From assembly GCF_001477055.1 (NCBI RefSeq), contig NZ_LDRK01000027.1:1-34941 (forward strand): a stretch of DNA of 34,941 bases, written 5' to 3'. The position numbers were made by a program, and so were the translations under genes. The DNA is from Leucobacter chromiiresistens. Its GTDB lineage: Bacteria; Actinomycetota; Actinomycetes; Actinomycetales; Microbacteriaceae. The notes beneath the pieces are model-generated. The model was not told the DNA's origin and made no database searches. It saw only the letters and a program-made list of their open reading frames with translations. Within the stretch, counting starts at the first letter, position 1; the number at the start of each line of letters is the position of its first letter. This document shows positions 8,224 through 16,730 of the stretch, one piece after another.

Positions 8224-9330
8224 TCAGGGCAGCATTGCTCGGGCCGAGTCGATTCGCTCGCCTGTCGTGTGATCGAACAGGTGGACGCGGGACGGGGCGG
8301 TCGGAGCGACGGTGATCTCATCGCCGATGTGCGGGTGGTCGCGCCCATCGACGCGGACGACGAGCTCGCAGTCATCGCCACCGATCGATGTCTCCCCGTA
8401 CAGGTAACCATCCGCGCCGAGTTCCTCGACGAGCTTCGCGCGCACGGAGAGCCCCGGAGCCTTCGTCACGGACACCGAGAAGTCCTCGGGCCGCACCCCG
8501 ACGGTGACCGTGCCCGACGAGAGGCGGGACCGCGCCTCTCGAGAGATGGGGACGGTGAGGTCGCCGAACCCGACCCCGTCGGCGCCTACCTGTGCGGTGA
8601 ACAGATTCATGGCAGGCGAGCCGATGAAACCGGCGACGAAGGTGTTCACAGGAGTGTCCAACAGCTCTCGCGGGGTGCCCACCTGCTGCAGCACCCCGAG
8701 CTTCATCACGGCGATTCGGTCGCCCATGGTGAGAGCCTCCGTCTGATCGTGCGTCACGTAGACGGTCGTGACTCCGAGCTCGCGCTGCAGTGCCGCGATG
8801 CGCGTGCGGGTCTGCACGCGAAGCTTCGCGTCGAGGTTCGACAGGGGTTCGTCCATGAGGAAGACCTGAGGTTCGCGGACGATCGCTCGGCCCATCGCGA
8901 CCCGCTGACGCTGTCCTCCGGAAAGTGCTTTCGGCTTGCGGTCGAGATACTCGGTGAGATCGAGTTGCTCGGCAACGGCCTCGACGCGCTGTCGACGCTC
9001 CTCTTTTCCGACTTTCGCGATCTTGAGCGCGAAACCCATGTTCTCCGCGACCGTCATGTGCGGGTAGAGGGCGTAGTTCTGGAACACCATGGCGATGTCC
9101 CGATCCTTCGGCGACAGGTGAGTGACCTCAGCGTCGCCGATGAGGATTCGTCCATCGGAGATCTCCTCAAGGCCGGCGAGCATGCGGAGCGCAGTGGATT
9201 TTCCGCAGCCGGAGGGGCCGACCAGCACGAGGAACTCTCCATCGGCGATCTCGAGATTCAGATTCTGCACCGCCGGACGGTCGGTGCCTGGGTATGACAG
9301 CGTGACGTTGTCGTAGGTGACGTTTGCCAA
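8224..9330 (-). CDS. Sugar ABC transporter ATP-binding subunit (MsmK/UgpC/MalK type)
   Basis: 368 residues. Every hallmark is present: Walker A GPSGCGKST (38-46), Q-loop Gln84 in VFQNYALYPHM, signature LSGGQ (136-140), Walker B FLMDEP with Asp160 and Glu161, and the switch His194. A C-terminal MalK-type regulatory/TOBE region follows from about residue 235. The start codon appears to be TTG at 9328-9330: GGAAGGAA lies seven bases upstream and translation gives MANVTYDNVTLSYPG, the usual opening of this family. It is the last gene of a six-gene minus-strand operon and follows the SIS gene by 19 bp. Such ATPases power carbohydrate uptake through a two-permease channel and are sometimes shared among several sugar transporters. 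The operon context points to an amino-sugar-related substrate; that is inference. Confidence 0.94.
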   Translation of the reverse strand: MANVTYDNVTLSYPGTDRPAVQNLNLEIADGEFLVLVGPSGCGKSTALRMLAGLEEISDGRILIGDAEVTHLSPKDRDIAMVFQNYALYPHMTVAENMGFALKIAKVGKEERRQRVEAVAEQLDLTEYLDRKPKALSGGQRQRVAMGRAIVREPQVFLMDEPLSNLDAKLRVQTRTRIAALQRELGVTTVYVTHDQTEALTMGDRIAVMKLGVLQQVGTPRELLDTPVNTFVAGFIGSPAMNLFTAQVGADGVGFGDLTVPISREARSRLSSGTVTVGVRPEDFSVSVTKAPGLSVRAKLVEELGADGYLYGETSIGGDDCELVVRVDGRDHPHIGDEITVAPTAPSRVHLFDHTTGERIDSARAMLP

Positions 9331-9349
9331 GGTGGGGTTCCTTCCGCGG

Positions 9350-10384
9350 TTATTCGGCGATCGGGAGCTTCGTGTCGTTCTGCTCGTATCGCGTGCCTTC
9401 GACGGGAATGCCCCGGCGGCGCGCGACAGCGTCGACGACGAGCTGCAGGATGACAGCCTCCTCGAACACGCGGCCGAGGCCGGGGGCGGTGTGCTGCACC
9501 CGCACGACCGTCACGTTCTCGTGTGCGAGTGCGGCGACCCGCTCGTCGCCCGCGCCCGTGATCACCAGTACGCGTGCTCCCGCGTCGGCCATCTGCAGCA
9601 CGACTTCGAGCTCGCGCCCGTCGCCGATAGTGACGAGCATGTTCTTCGAGTCGATGACCTCGTGAGGCCCGTGCACGAACTGGAACGTCTCCCAGCCGGT
9701 TGCCGGGACCCGAACGGCTTCGCGCAGCATGAGGGCGCCCTGAGCGGCCGACGAGACGCTCGGTCCACGACCGATGAGGTCGACTGCGGCGATGCCGTCG
9801 AAGATCGGTGCGAGCGACTCGGCGTGATCTCGGTGGGCGCTGAGGAGGTTCGCGACGAGTCGCGAAGCACCATCGACGTCGAGGTCGCTCTCGAGTCCGG
9901 CCGCCTGCATGATGGCCGAGTAGGCCAGAAGCGTTGAGAGGTATCCGGAGGTGTAGACGGGGGAATCATCGATACCGCCGTATCCGACGACGAAGTCGCT
10001 CACCTCCGAAATCGCTGCTTCGGGGAAGTTGGTGATCGCGACGCGCCGTCCCGACCCGCGACCGCGCGCCGCCGCGATGGGTTCCGGGCTGCGCCCGGAT
10101 TCCGAAACGAGGAGGTAGTGGTCGCCCGGCTCGAAGTCGCCCGGGTAGGCAGCGACCTCAGATGCGGTGAGATTCACACCTCGTACCCCCTGCTGTGCGA
10201 GGACGGCCACCAGAGCGTGGCCGGAATTGCTCGACGCGCCCATGGCAAGTACAGCAACCGTGTCTCCGGCGTTCCAGCGCGGAAGCTCGGCGTCGGCCAG
10301 CGATGCTGCGATCGCCGGGGCTGCGATCGTGAGGAGCTCCGGTTGCTGGTGAATGGCCTGGTGGAAGGGAATGCGATCGGACAT
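9350..10384 (-). CDS. SIS-domain sugar isomerase/deaminase (GlmS C-terminal/AgaS-like)
   Basis: 344 residues from the ATG at 10382-10384, with an AGGAG site seven bases upstream. Two SIS (sugar isomerase) domains are visible. The first carries LAMGASSNSGHAL and the phosphate-binding LVSESGRSPEPIAAAR; the second carries DLIGRGPSVSSAAQGALMLR and the FVHGP motif near residue 220. Family members isomerise or deaminate phosphorylated amino sugars, for example glucosamine-6-phosphate deaminases of the NagB-II type, AgaS, and fructosamine-6-phosphate deglycases. Three bases before HGP most members have Glu; here it reads Phe-Gln-Phe-Val-His, with Gln at that place, so catalysis may differ. Position between permease and ATPase genes, with a sugar kinase at the head of the operon, suggests it acts on the phosphorylated imported sugar in the cytoplasm. 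The exact substrate is not determined. Confidence 0.85.
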   Translation of the reverse strand: MSDRIPFHQAIHQQPELLTIAAPAIAASLADAELPRWNAGDTVAVLAMGASSNSGHALVAVLAQQGVRGVNLTASEVAAYPGDFEPGDHYLLVSESGRSPEPIAAARGRGSGRRVAITNFPEAAISEVSDFVVGYGGIDDSPVYTSGYLSTLLAYSAIMQAAGLESDLDVDGASRLVANLLSAHRDHAESLAPIFDGIAAVDLIGRGPSVSSAAQGALMLREAVRVPATGWETFQFVHGPHEVIDSKNMLVTIGDGRELEVVLQMADAGARVLVITGAGDERVAALAHENVTVVRVQHTAPGLGRVFEEAVILQLVVDAVARRRGIPVEGTRYEQNDTKLPIAE

Positions 10385-10440
10385 GGGTTCTCCTGAGGTG
10401 GAATACGGAACGGCGAGAGGAACAAGTGGAGGTCGGGACG

Positions 10441-11301
10441 TCAGCCCTTTACTGCGCCCGCAGCCAGACCACTGACGATCTGACGTTGGAAGATCAGTGC
10501 AATGACCAGCGGCGGGATGGCCGCGATCACTCCACCGGCGGCCACCAGGCCGAAATCGGTCGTGTACCGTCCCGCGAACTCTGAGATCGCAACGGGAATG
10601 GTCTTCGACGCGTCGGACGAGGTGAAGATGAGGGCGTACATGAATTCGTCCCAGGCGAGGAGGAACGCGAACATCACGGCTGCGAAGAGGCCGGGTTTCG
10701 CCGAGGGGAGGATGATGCGGAACAGTGCCCCGAGACGGCTGGTGCCGTCGATGCGCGCCGCGTCCTCGAGGTCCGCCGGCACGGTCATGAAGTAGTTGCT
10801 CAGGATCCACAACGTGAACGGAATGACGAGTGAGCAATCCACCAGGATCAGCCCGATCGTCGTATCCAGCATTCCGAGCGAATTCAGAATCATGTAGAGC
10901 GGGATCAGGAGTGAGATCTGCGGCAGCATGTACGTCGTCAGGAACAGCACGAGGAACCCGCGACGGAATGGGAATTTCAGGCGGGCGAACGCGTAGGCGC
11001 CGAAGATGCCGACGACCATGGAGATGACCACTGTGGCGACGCCGACGACGAGGGAGTTCATGAAGGCCGCACGGAATGAGGCACCCACAGATGACGTGGG
11101 GTCGAAGAGTATCTCCTGGTACCGGTCGAGATGCAGTTCGCTGGGCCACCAGCGCATGGGTTTCGCGACGATATCCGCCTGCGTGGAGATGCTCGCGATC
11201 ACCAACCAGCCGAGCGGCGCGATGCACCCCACCGCGACGATGAGCGCCGCGAGGTACACGAGCGCCTGACCGAGGATTCGACGATTGTGGTGCTGTTTCA
11301 T
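10441..11301 (-). CDS. Carbohydrate ABC transporter permease (MalG type)
   Basis: 286 residues with six predicted membrane helices. The first (about 12-32) is followed by an external loop with WWPSELHLDRYQEI, typical of MalG-type subunits. The cytoplasmic EAA loop that docks the ATPase is seen as DAARIDGTSRLGALFRIILP, about 90 residues from the C-terminus. Its ATG overlaps the stop codon of the upstream MalF-type gene (ATGA), which indicates translational coupling, and the 56 bp to the next gene keeps it in the same operon. With the MalF-type partner it forms the membrane channel for the sugar delivered by the binding lipoprotein. Confidence 0.94.
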   Translation of the reverse strand: MKQHHNRRILGQALVYLAALIVAVGCIAPLGWLVIASISTQADIVAKPMRWWPSELHLDRYQEILFDPTSSVGASFRAAFMNSLVVGVATVVISMVVGIFGAYAFARLKFPFRRGFLVLFLTTYMLPQISLLIPLYMILNSLGMLDTTIGLILVDCSLVIPFTLWILSNYFMTVPADLEDAARIDGTSRLGALFRIILPSAKPGLFAAVMFAFLLAWDEFMYALIFTSSDASKTIPVAISEFAGRYTTDFGLVAAGGVIAAIPPLVIALIFQRQIVSGLAAGAVKG

Positions 11302-12218
11302 AGCGTGCTCATTTCCGATCGGCGCAGCATGCGAAGGTAGGCCGTGGTCAGCACGAGGATGATGATGAGAACGAGGAACGAGATCGCAGACCCGAGGCCG
11401 TAGTTCTGCTCAGAAAACGCGGTGACGTAGGTGTAGTACGAGATGGTCTGGGTGCCGTTCGCGGGCCCTCCTCGAGTCATCGCGTAGATGATGTCGAAAA
11501 CCTTGACTGCTTCCACGGTGCGCAGCACGAGCACCAGAGCGACGGAGGGCAGCAGTAGGGGGAGCGTGATGGAGAAGAACCGGCGGAAGGCTCCCGCGCG
11601 GTCGACTTTCGCAGCCTCGGTCAGTTCGCTGGGAATCGAGGTCAGACCGGCGAGGAGGAAGATGGCCACGAGCGGCGTCGTCTTCCATGCGTCGGCAATG
11701 ATGACGAGGTTCAATGCGGTCGTCGGGTCGGAGAGCCAGGCCTGGTAGCTGTCGATCACACCGAGGTGGCTGAGCACACCGTTGAGTGCGCCGTACTGCG
11801 CGTTGTAGATGCCTTTCCACATCGCAGCGTTCACGATGGTGGGCACGGCCCATGGCAGAACGACCAGTGCGCGGAGGATCCAGCGACCGCGGATCTTCGC
11901 GTTGAGGAGAAACGCGATCCCGAGTCCGAACACCAGCTCGATCGAGGTCGAGACGAGCGTGAAATAGAGTGTGCGCCCGAGCGCGCCCCAGAAGCCGTTC
12001 GCGCTCAGGGCCTCGATGTAGTTGCCGAGGCCGACGAAGGGGGTATCGACCGCAACGGCGGAGGTCACCTCGAAGAGCGAGATGAGCAGCGTGCGGCCCA
12101 GCGGATACAGGATGACGCCGAAAACGGCGAGGATCGCGGGGAGCAACAACCAGAAGGCGAGTCGCCTCTCGCTGTCGCGACGCTTCCTGCGTGGCGCCGA
12201 TGCGGTCGATACTGCCAT
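11298..12218 (-). CDS. Carbohydrate ABC transporter permease (MalF type)
   Basis: 306 residues. A basic N-terminus (PRRKRRDSERR) precedes six membrane helices. The EAA loop reads ELTEAAKVDRAGAFRRFFSI and sits before the last two helices, as expected for the MalF/UgpA subfamily. The ATG is six bases after the stop of the solute-binding gene; the likely ribosome site GGAGG lies inside the end of that gene. It pairs with the MalG-type subunit encoded next, with which it overlaps by four bases. Confidence 0.94.
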   Translation of the reverse strand: MAVSTASAPRRKRRDSERRLAFWLLLPAILAVFGVILYPLGRTLLISLFEVTSAVAVDTPFVGLGNYIEALSANGFWGALGRTLYFTLVSTSIELVFGLGIAFLLNAKIRGRWILRALVVLPWAVPTIVNAAMWKGIYNAQYGALNGVLSHLGVIDSYQAWLSDPTTALNLVIIADAWKTTPLVAIFLLAGLTSIPSELTEAAKVDRAGAFRRFFSITLPLLLPSVALVLVLRTVEAVKVFDIIYAMTRGGPANGTQTISYYTYVTAFSEQNYGLGSAISFLVLIIILVLTTAYLRMLRRSEMSTL

Positions 12219-12224
12219 GAGGTC

Positions 12225-13526
12225 TTAGTCCTCCAACTCTGCGTTCGCAGCCGCGACGGCGTCATCGAGGGCTTCCTGCGGTGTCTTCTTACCGAGAAGC
12301 GCGTTTTGCAGCTCGACCTGAATGATCTGCGAGACGGTCGAGTAGTTCGGTACCGCGGGGCGCAGGATGGAGTCTGCGTAGGCCTCTTCCGACACCGCGA
12401 AGACTTCAGGATTGACGTCGATGACTTCCGGCTTCTCGTAGCTGGCCTTCCAGCTCGGCTGCGATGAGTGGACGTATTCCTCCTGTGTCTCCTCGCTCGT
12501 CACGTAGTCGATGAACTCCCACGCAGCATCCTGATTCTTCGAAGTGGCCGTGACTGAGTACGCCATGGCGCCGTTCACGCCGGGCCGAGCACCGCTCGGG
12601 CCTTGGGGCGTCGCCAGGACGCCCGCGGCGTCGGCGATCGTGGAGATCTCCGGATCCTGGAGATCGCGCATGGTCGAGTCCCAGTTCAGACCGAAAGCGG
12701 TCTCGCCCTGGGCGAGCGCCTTCGACACGTCGTCCTCGAGGAACGTGGTGGAGGCGGGGTTCGTGAGTCCGTCGTCGATGGTCTGCTTCATCCACTCGAG
12801 GGCGGCGACTCCCTGCGCGTTGTTGATGATCAGTTCACCATCGTCATTCGTGAACTCTCCGTCGAACGCCCCGAGCAGCTGTGCGTAATCGCAGATGAGT
12901 GCCTCGGCCTGCGCCCAGCTCCATGCGATCGGATACTCGCTGATGCCCGCCTCTTTGATCTTCTCGGCCGTCGCGAGTACGCCGTCCCAGGTCTCCAGGT
13001 CCTCCGGCGTGGCGCCCACTTCGGCGATCATCTCCTCGTTGTAGAAGAAGAGCTTCGTCGACGGGCCGTTCGGCACCCCGTAGAACTTGTCCTGGTACGC
13101 GGCCGTCGGGATCACCCCCGATAGAAGTTCGTCCTCGGCCGCGCCGGGGAACTTATCCCCGAGGTCCGCGATGATCCCCTTCGACGCGAACTCCGCGGGC
13201 CAAATCACATCGATCAAGACGACGTCGTACGTCCCGGCGGGGGCCGAGGTGACGATCTTGTCGTGCAGAGCTTCGTATGACACGAAGGTGGGGTTGACGG
13301 TGATGTCACCCCCGTTCTGCTCTTCGAAATCAGCGATGATCTGCTTGTAGTCATCCTCGGAATACCCGGCCTGCTTCATGAAGAGCGCGTTGATCTCGCC
13401 GGTTCCGTCGCCTGCGCCGCCACCGCCACCGCCACCGGTGACACTGCAGCCGCTCAACGTGAGACCTGCGGCTGCGACACCAGCGATGAGGCTTCGTTGC
13501 ACTCGCTTGAGGTTCTTGCCTTTCAT
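12225..13526 (-). CDS. Extracellular sugar-binding lipoprotein (family 1 solute-binding protein)
   Basis: 433 residues. The lipoprotein signal has a basic start, a hydrophobic stretch and the lipobox LTLSGC with Cys27, then a flexible Gly-rich linker (seven consecutive Gly). The rest follows the family 1 solute-binding pattern: INALFMKQAGYSEDDYKQII, the YDVVLIDVIWPAEFASKG motif, and YGVPNGPSTKLFFYNEEM. AAAGGAGAA precedes the ATG. It would be held on the outside of the membrane and hand a carbohydrate to the two permeases encoded directly downstream. Two aromatic-rich segments (around WSWAQAE and WIPAEF-like positions) are consistent with sugar stacking, but the ligand cannot be read. It lies 28 bp after the sugar kinase gene. 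Confidence 0.92.
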   Translation of the reverse strand: MKGKNLKRVQRSLIAGVAAAGLTLSGCSVTGGGGGGGAGDGTGEINALFMKQAGYSEDDYKQIIADFEEQNGGDITVNPTFVSYEALHDKIVTSAPAGTYDVVLIDVIWPAEFASKGIIADLGDKFPGAAEDELLSGVIPTAAYQDKFYGVPNGPSTKLFFYNEEMIAEVGATPEDLETWDGVLATAEKIKEAGISEYPIAWSWAQAEALICDYAQLLGAFDGEFTNDDGELIINNAQGVAALEWMKQTIDDGLTNPASTTFLEDDVSKALAQGETAFGLNWDSTMRDLQDPEISTIADAAGVLATPQGPSGARPGVNGAMAYSVTATSKNQDAAWEFIDYVTSEETQEEYVHSSQPSWKASYEKPEVIDVNPEVFAVSEEAYADSILRPAVPNYSTVSQIIQVELQNALLGKKTPQEALDDAVAAANAELED

Positions 13527-13554
13527 GAATTTCTCCTTTGATTTTCGGTGTAGG

Positions 13555-14442
13555 TCAGATGAGGGTTCGAGCGAGGGCTATGGCTCCGGCGACGGGTTCG
13601 TCGTGCAGCACCACGAAGGGCAGGTCGATCCCCTGGTCTGTCAGGGCTCGTCCGAGCTCACTCTGCAGGAGCGGCTGCGCGGTGACGACGCCGCCCGCGG
13701 CGACGATGGCGTCTGCTCGAGCCTGACGCCCGAGCACGTCTCCGACGCTCGTCGCCAGCTCGTCGGCCGCAGTTCCGATGACCCGGCGCGCGAGATGTGA
13801 GCCGTCGGATGCGGCGGTGAAGATCACGGGAGCGGCCTCCGCCCAGCGGTGCATCGTCGCGCTGTGCGTGAAGACGAGAGAGAGATCGTCGACGGTGGAA
13901 GCAGCGAAATGCTCCATGAGTCGGCGCGCGAGGAGCCCGGGGCGTTTGCCGGTGTCGTGCTCGCGCTGCACGGCGCGCATCGACTCGCGAGCGATGCCTG
14001 GGGCGCTCCCCGGATCTCCGATCATCCATCCATAGCCGCCCGCAGTCAGGTGCTTCCCGTCCGGCGTGCGACCGACCACGATGGAGCCGGTACCGGCGAT
14101 GATGCCGACGGCATCGGTGTAGCCGGCCGCCGGTCCTACGAGCAAGGCGTCGTTGAGCACCAGGAGCGGCCCGAGATGATGTACTTCCAGTGCCGCTCTG
14201 AAGGCCTGTATCTGCGCTTCGGAATCGCAGCCGTGCGCGCCCACGGTCAGGGCGGCGTGCTGATCGGCCCCCAACGCGCGGGCGTGGGAGAGCAGGATCC
14301 CGGCGCCCTCCGAATCACGGAGCCCGGCGGGTGCGAGCCAGCCCGACGTCGGGAGTCTCGCGTCGGCAACCTTCGTCGAGTCGGAGTCCGCGACGCGCAC
14401 CCGTGTGTAGGTGCCGCCGATGTCGATGCCGATGAGCTTCAT
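13555..14442 (-). CDS. BadF/BadG/BcrA/BcrD ATPase-family sugar kinase (N-acetylglucosamine kinase-like)
   Basis: 295 residues with the ASKHA fold signatures: the phosphate-1 motif IGIDIGGTYTR (4-14), LNDALL with the probable catalytic Asp98, GIIAGTGSIVVG (about 113-124), GGYGWMIGDPGSA, and a late adenosine-type motif AIVAAGGVVTAQPLL. The closest recognisable relatives are eukaryote-type N-acetylglucosamine kinases and actinobacterial glucosamine kinases. It is the first gene of the minus-strand operon and faces the ROK regulator. It would phosphorylate the incoming sugar in the cytoplasm, giving the SIS-domain enzyme its substrate. No deacetylase (nagA) is present in the window, so either free glucosamine or another amino sugar is used, or the deacetylase lies elsewhere. 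Confidence 0.85.
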   Translation of the reverse strand: MKLIGIDIGGTYTRVRVADSDSTKVADARLPTSGWLAPAGLRDSEGAGILLSHARALGADQHAALTVGAHGCDSEAQIQAFRAALEVHHLGPLLVLNDALLVGPAAGYTDAVGIIAGTGSIVVGRTPDGKHLTAGGYGWMIGDPGSAPGIARESMRAVQREHDTGKRPGLLARRLMEHFAASTVDDLSLVFTHSATMHRWAEAAPVIFTAASDGSHLARRVIGTAADELATSVGDVLGRQARADAIVAAGGVVTAQPLLQSELGRALTDQGIDLPFVVLHDEPVAGAIALARTLI

Positions 14443-14451
14443 TGCTGCCTA

Positions 14452-14460
14452 AAGTTACTT
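14452..14460. promoter_or_regulatory. Candidate operator in the kinase/ROK divergent promoter
   Basis: AAGTTACTT (AAGT, one central base, ACTT) is a short perfect palindrome about ten bases before the kinase start codon, in an AT-richer patch of the 152-bp intergenic region. A regulator bound here would cover the kinase-operon leader. ROK repressors often use AT-rich inverted repeats in divergent promoters, but the short arms make this tentative. Confidence 0.35.
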
Positions 14461-14594
14461 ATCTGTCAGAGTGAAAAGAAGATGGCCCGAATCTACCGTC
14501 GTTGCCTCGGACGCGTCAAGTCGCAGCAATTCGAGGTGGTCGCGCTCGCTCGATGCCGGGGTCGGCGAGCGCGCCTGGCCGTAAACTGACGGCC

Positions 14595-15797
14595 ATGTAC
14601 GACGACCATGCAACGCCGCCCGCCGGTATCCAGGAATGGCCGGCGAGTACCAGCGTGATCGCGGCGTCCAATCAAGGGGCGCTCGTCGAAGCGTTGCGAC
14701 AGCGCGGAGCGCTCTCGAAGATGCAACTGAGTGAGCTCACCGGACTCAGCGCGGCGACCGTGAATCGTGTACTCAAGGGCCTGATCGAGCACGGTTTCGT
14801 CGCGCAAGCGGGTACCGAGGAATCCACCGGCGGTCGGCCTGCTGTGCTCTTCGACGTCGTACCGACCGCCTTGGTCTCGGGGGCGGTGCAGGTCCGGCGT
14901 GAGGGAATCACAGGCGCCCTCGTCGGGTTCAATGGCGAGATCATCGAGCGTTTCGAGCGAGAATTCGATGCCCCTGGGCCGGACGGGGGGCCTCGTGCGC
15001 TCCACCGCATGATCGCTCAGCTCGCTGAGCGCTGCACCGCCCTCGACATCCCGCTCCATGTTGTCGGCGTCTCGGTTGGGGGCATCGCGAGTCCGAATGG
15101 AACGGTCACCGGTCTGAACCCGCGATACTGGCCGGAGGCGACGCTCACCGAGTTGGTCGGCGAGCACGAAGTTCGCGTCGTCGTGGAGAACGATGCGAAT
15201 GCGCTGGCGCTCGGAGAGCTGTACCGGGGGGTGGGGCGATTCAGCCGCCAGTTCGTTGCCTTGGTGCTCGACCGGGGCCTCGGATCCGGAATCGTCGCCA
15301 ACGGGGAGCTGGTTCGCGGCGCTCGATTCGCGGCCGGAGAGGTCGGCTACCTGCTCATCGATTCGGATTCCCTGACGACACCGCCGCAGGGGCGCGGCGA
15401 ACTCGAGAGCAAGATCGATCCTGTGGCGGTGACCGGCGCAGCGCACGACGTGGGCATCGATGCCGCCCATCCGTTGACCGCCGCCGAGATCGTCGCGAGG
15501 GAATCCGCAGGGGATCAGCGGGCGGCGCCGGTCGCCTCGATGGTGCTCGACATGCTCGCTCGCGGTGTGGCCGCCCTCGTCAGCATTCTCGACCCAGACG
15601 TCGTCGTCCTGGGGGAAGGCCTGGATGAACGCGCGGATCTCGTGATTCCCGGCCTTCGGAAACGGTTGGAAGGGAGGATTCAATTCGTTCCCGAAATTCG
15701 CACGGCGTCGCTCGGCGCAGATGCTGTTCTGCTCGGCGTGGCGGAGACGGCCTTGCGTGCGGTCCCCGGTCCCGTGAGGATCTCCCGTTCCGTGTGA
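14595..15797 (+). CDS. ROK family transcriptional regulator (NagC/XylR-like) of the sugar operon
   Basis: 400 residues from the ATG at 14595. The N-terminus has a winged helix-turn-helix at about 27-75 (NQGALVEALRQRGALSKMQL, then SAATVNRVL). A ROK (repressor, ORF, kinase) domain follows: VVGVSVGGIASPNG, VVVENDANALALGEL with Asp200, LDRGLGSGIVANGELVRG, AAGEVGYLL. The Cys-rich zinc motif typical of ROK kinases is not seen (the segment reads DSDSLTTPPQGRGE), which fits a regulator rather than an active kinase. It is transcribed away from the six-gene sugar operon across a 152-bp gap, the usual layout for a local repressor that releases DNA when sugar or sugar phosphate binds the ROK domain. The ligand is unknown. 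Confidence 0.9.
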   Translation: MYDDHATPPAGIQEWPASTSVIAASNQGALVEALRQRGALSKMQLSELTGLSAATVNRVLKGLIEHGFVAQAGTEESTGGRPAVLFDVVPTALVSGAVQVRREGITGALVGFNGEIIERFEREFDAPGPDGGPRALHRMIAQLAERCTALDIPLHVVGVSVGGIASPNGTVTGLNPRYWPEATLTELVGEHEVRVVVENDANALALGELYRGVGRFSRQFVALVLDRGLGSGIVANGELVRGARFAAGEVGYLLIDSDSLTTPPQGRGELESKIDPVAVTGAAHDVGIDAAHPLTAAEIVARESAGDQRAAPVASMVLDMLARGVAALVSILDPDVVVLGEGLDERADLVIPGLRKRLEGRIQFVPEIRTASLGADAVLLGVAETALRAVPGPVRISRSV

Positions 15798-15994
15798 ACC
15801 CTGCGGCGCGACGCCGTCGCCGCGGCCTGGCGGCGCCCGCGCACGCACCCCGCCACACGGCCCACCATGGAGCGGCGCGCGAGGTCAACCCCCGCGCGCG
15901 CCGGGAGGGGATCGCGGAACCTGGATGGACACGCCCCGACCGCCGAGCATGCGGCGGTCGGCCCGGCATCCGATTCGAGGCGAGGAGCACGGAC

Positions 15995-16687
15995 ATGAAC
16001 ACGCAGCACACTCCCGATCACATCCCGGAGCGCACTCCCGGCCGCGCACCCGATCACGCCCCGGATCACGTCCCCGACCACGCAGGCGCGGCCGCCGTCG
16101 CCGCGGAGCGCGGCCCCACCCGGCGAGAAGTGGTGCTCGACCGGGAGAAGGAGGAGTACGGCGGAATCAAGTGGGGTTCCGCGTTCTTCGGCTGGCTGAC
16201 GGCGATGGGCACGGCCGTGCTGCTCACCGCGATCCTGAGCGCGATCGGCGCCGGCGTCGGCCTCGGCGCCGCGGAGGGCGACGTGCAGAGCGCCGCCGAC
16301 GATCTCGCCTCGAACGCCGACACGGTAGGCATCGTCGGTGCCATCGTGCTCGCCGTGATCCTCTTCGTCGCGTACTTCTGCGGCGGGTACGTCGCGGGAC
16401 GCATGGCGCGCTTCTCCGGGGCGAAGCAGGGCGTCGCCGTCTGGGTGTGGGCCATCGTGATCGCCATCGTCGTCGCGATCATCACGGCGATCGCAGGCTC
16501 CCAGTTCAACGTGCTCGGGAATCTGAACGGCTTCCCCCGAATTCCGATCGACGAGGGGACGCTCACCGCGACGGGCATCGTCACGGCCGTCGTGGTCGCC
16601 CTCGTCAGTCTCGGCGGCGCGATCCTCGGCGGCTTGTCGGGCATGCGGTTCCACCGACGCGTCGACCGCACCGGCCTGGGACGGTGA
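15995..16687 (+). CDS. Four-helix membrane protein with His/Asp/Pro repeats at the N-terminus
   Basis: 230 residues from the ATG at 15995, preceded by a GAGGAG site. The first about 30 residues are polar with repeated Pro-Asp-His triplets (PDHAPDHVPDHAG at 19-31). A conserved-looking EEYGGIKWGSAFFGWLTAMG leads into four hydrophobic helices; the second ends in CGGYVAGRMARFSGAKQG and the last in GGLSGMRFHRRVD. I recognise the membrane part as a common actinobacterial family without a known function, often found beside PRC-barrel stress proteins, as here (the PRC gene starts 43 bp downstream). A role in envelope or general stress is plausible but not shown. Confidence 0.82.
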   Translation: MNTQHTPDHIPERTPGRAPDHAPDHVPDHAGAAAVAAERGPTRREVVLDREKEEYGGIKWGSAFFGWLTAMGTAVLLTAILSAIGAGVGLGAAEGDVQSAADDLASNADTVGIVGAIVLAVILFVAYFCGGYVAGRMARFSGAKQGVAVWVWAIVIAIVVAIITAIAGSQFNVLGNLNGFPRIPIDEGTLTATGIVTAVVVALVSLGGAILGGLSGMRFHRRVDRTGLGR

Positions 16688-16730
16688 GTGCCGTGCCCCT
16701 CCGGCGATCCGCAGAACGAAAGGCACGACC

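Noticed and set aside
14443-14594. DasR-type operator for amino-sugar control
   Set aside because: No sequence resembling the DasR consensus was seen; the local ROK protein is the more likely regulator.
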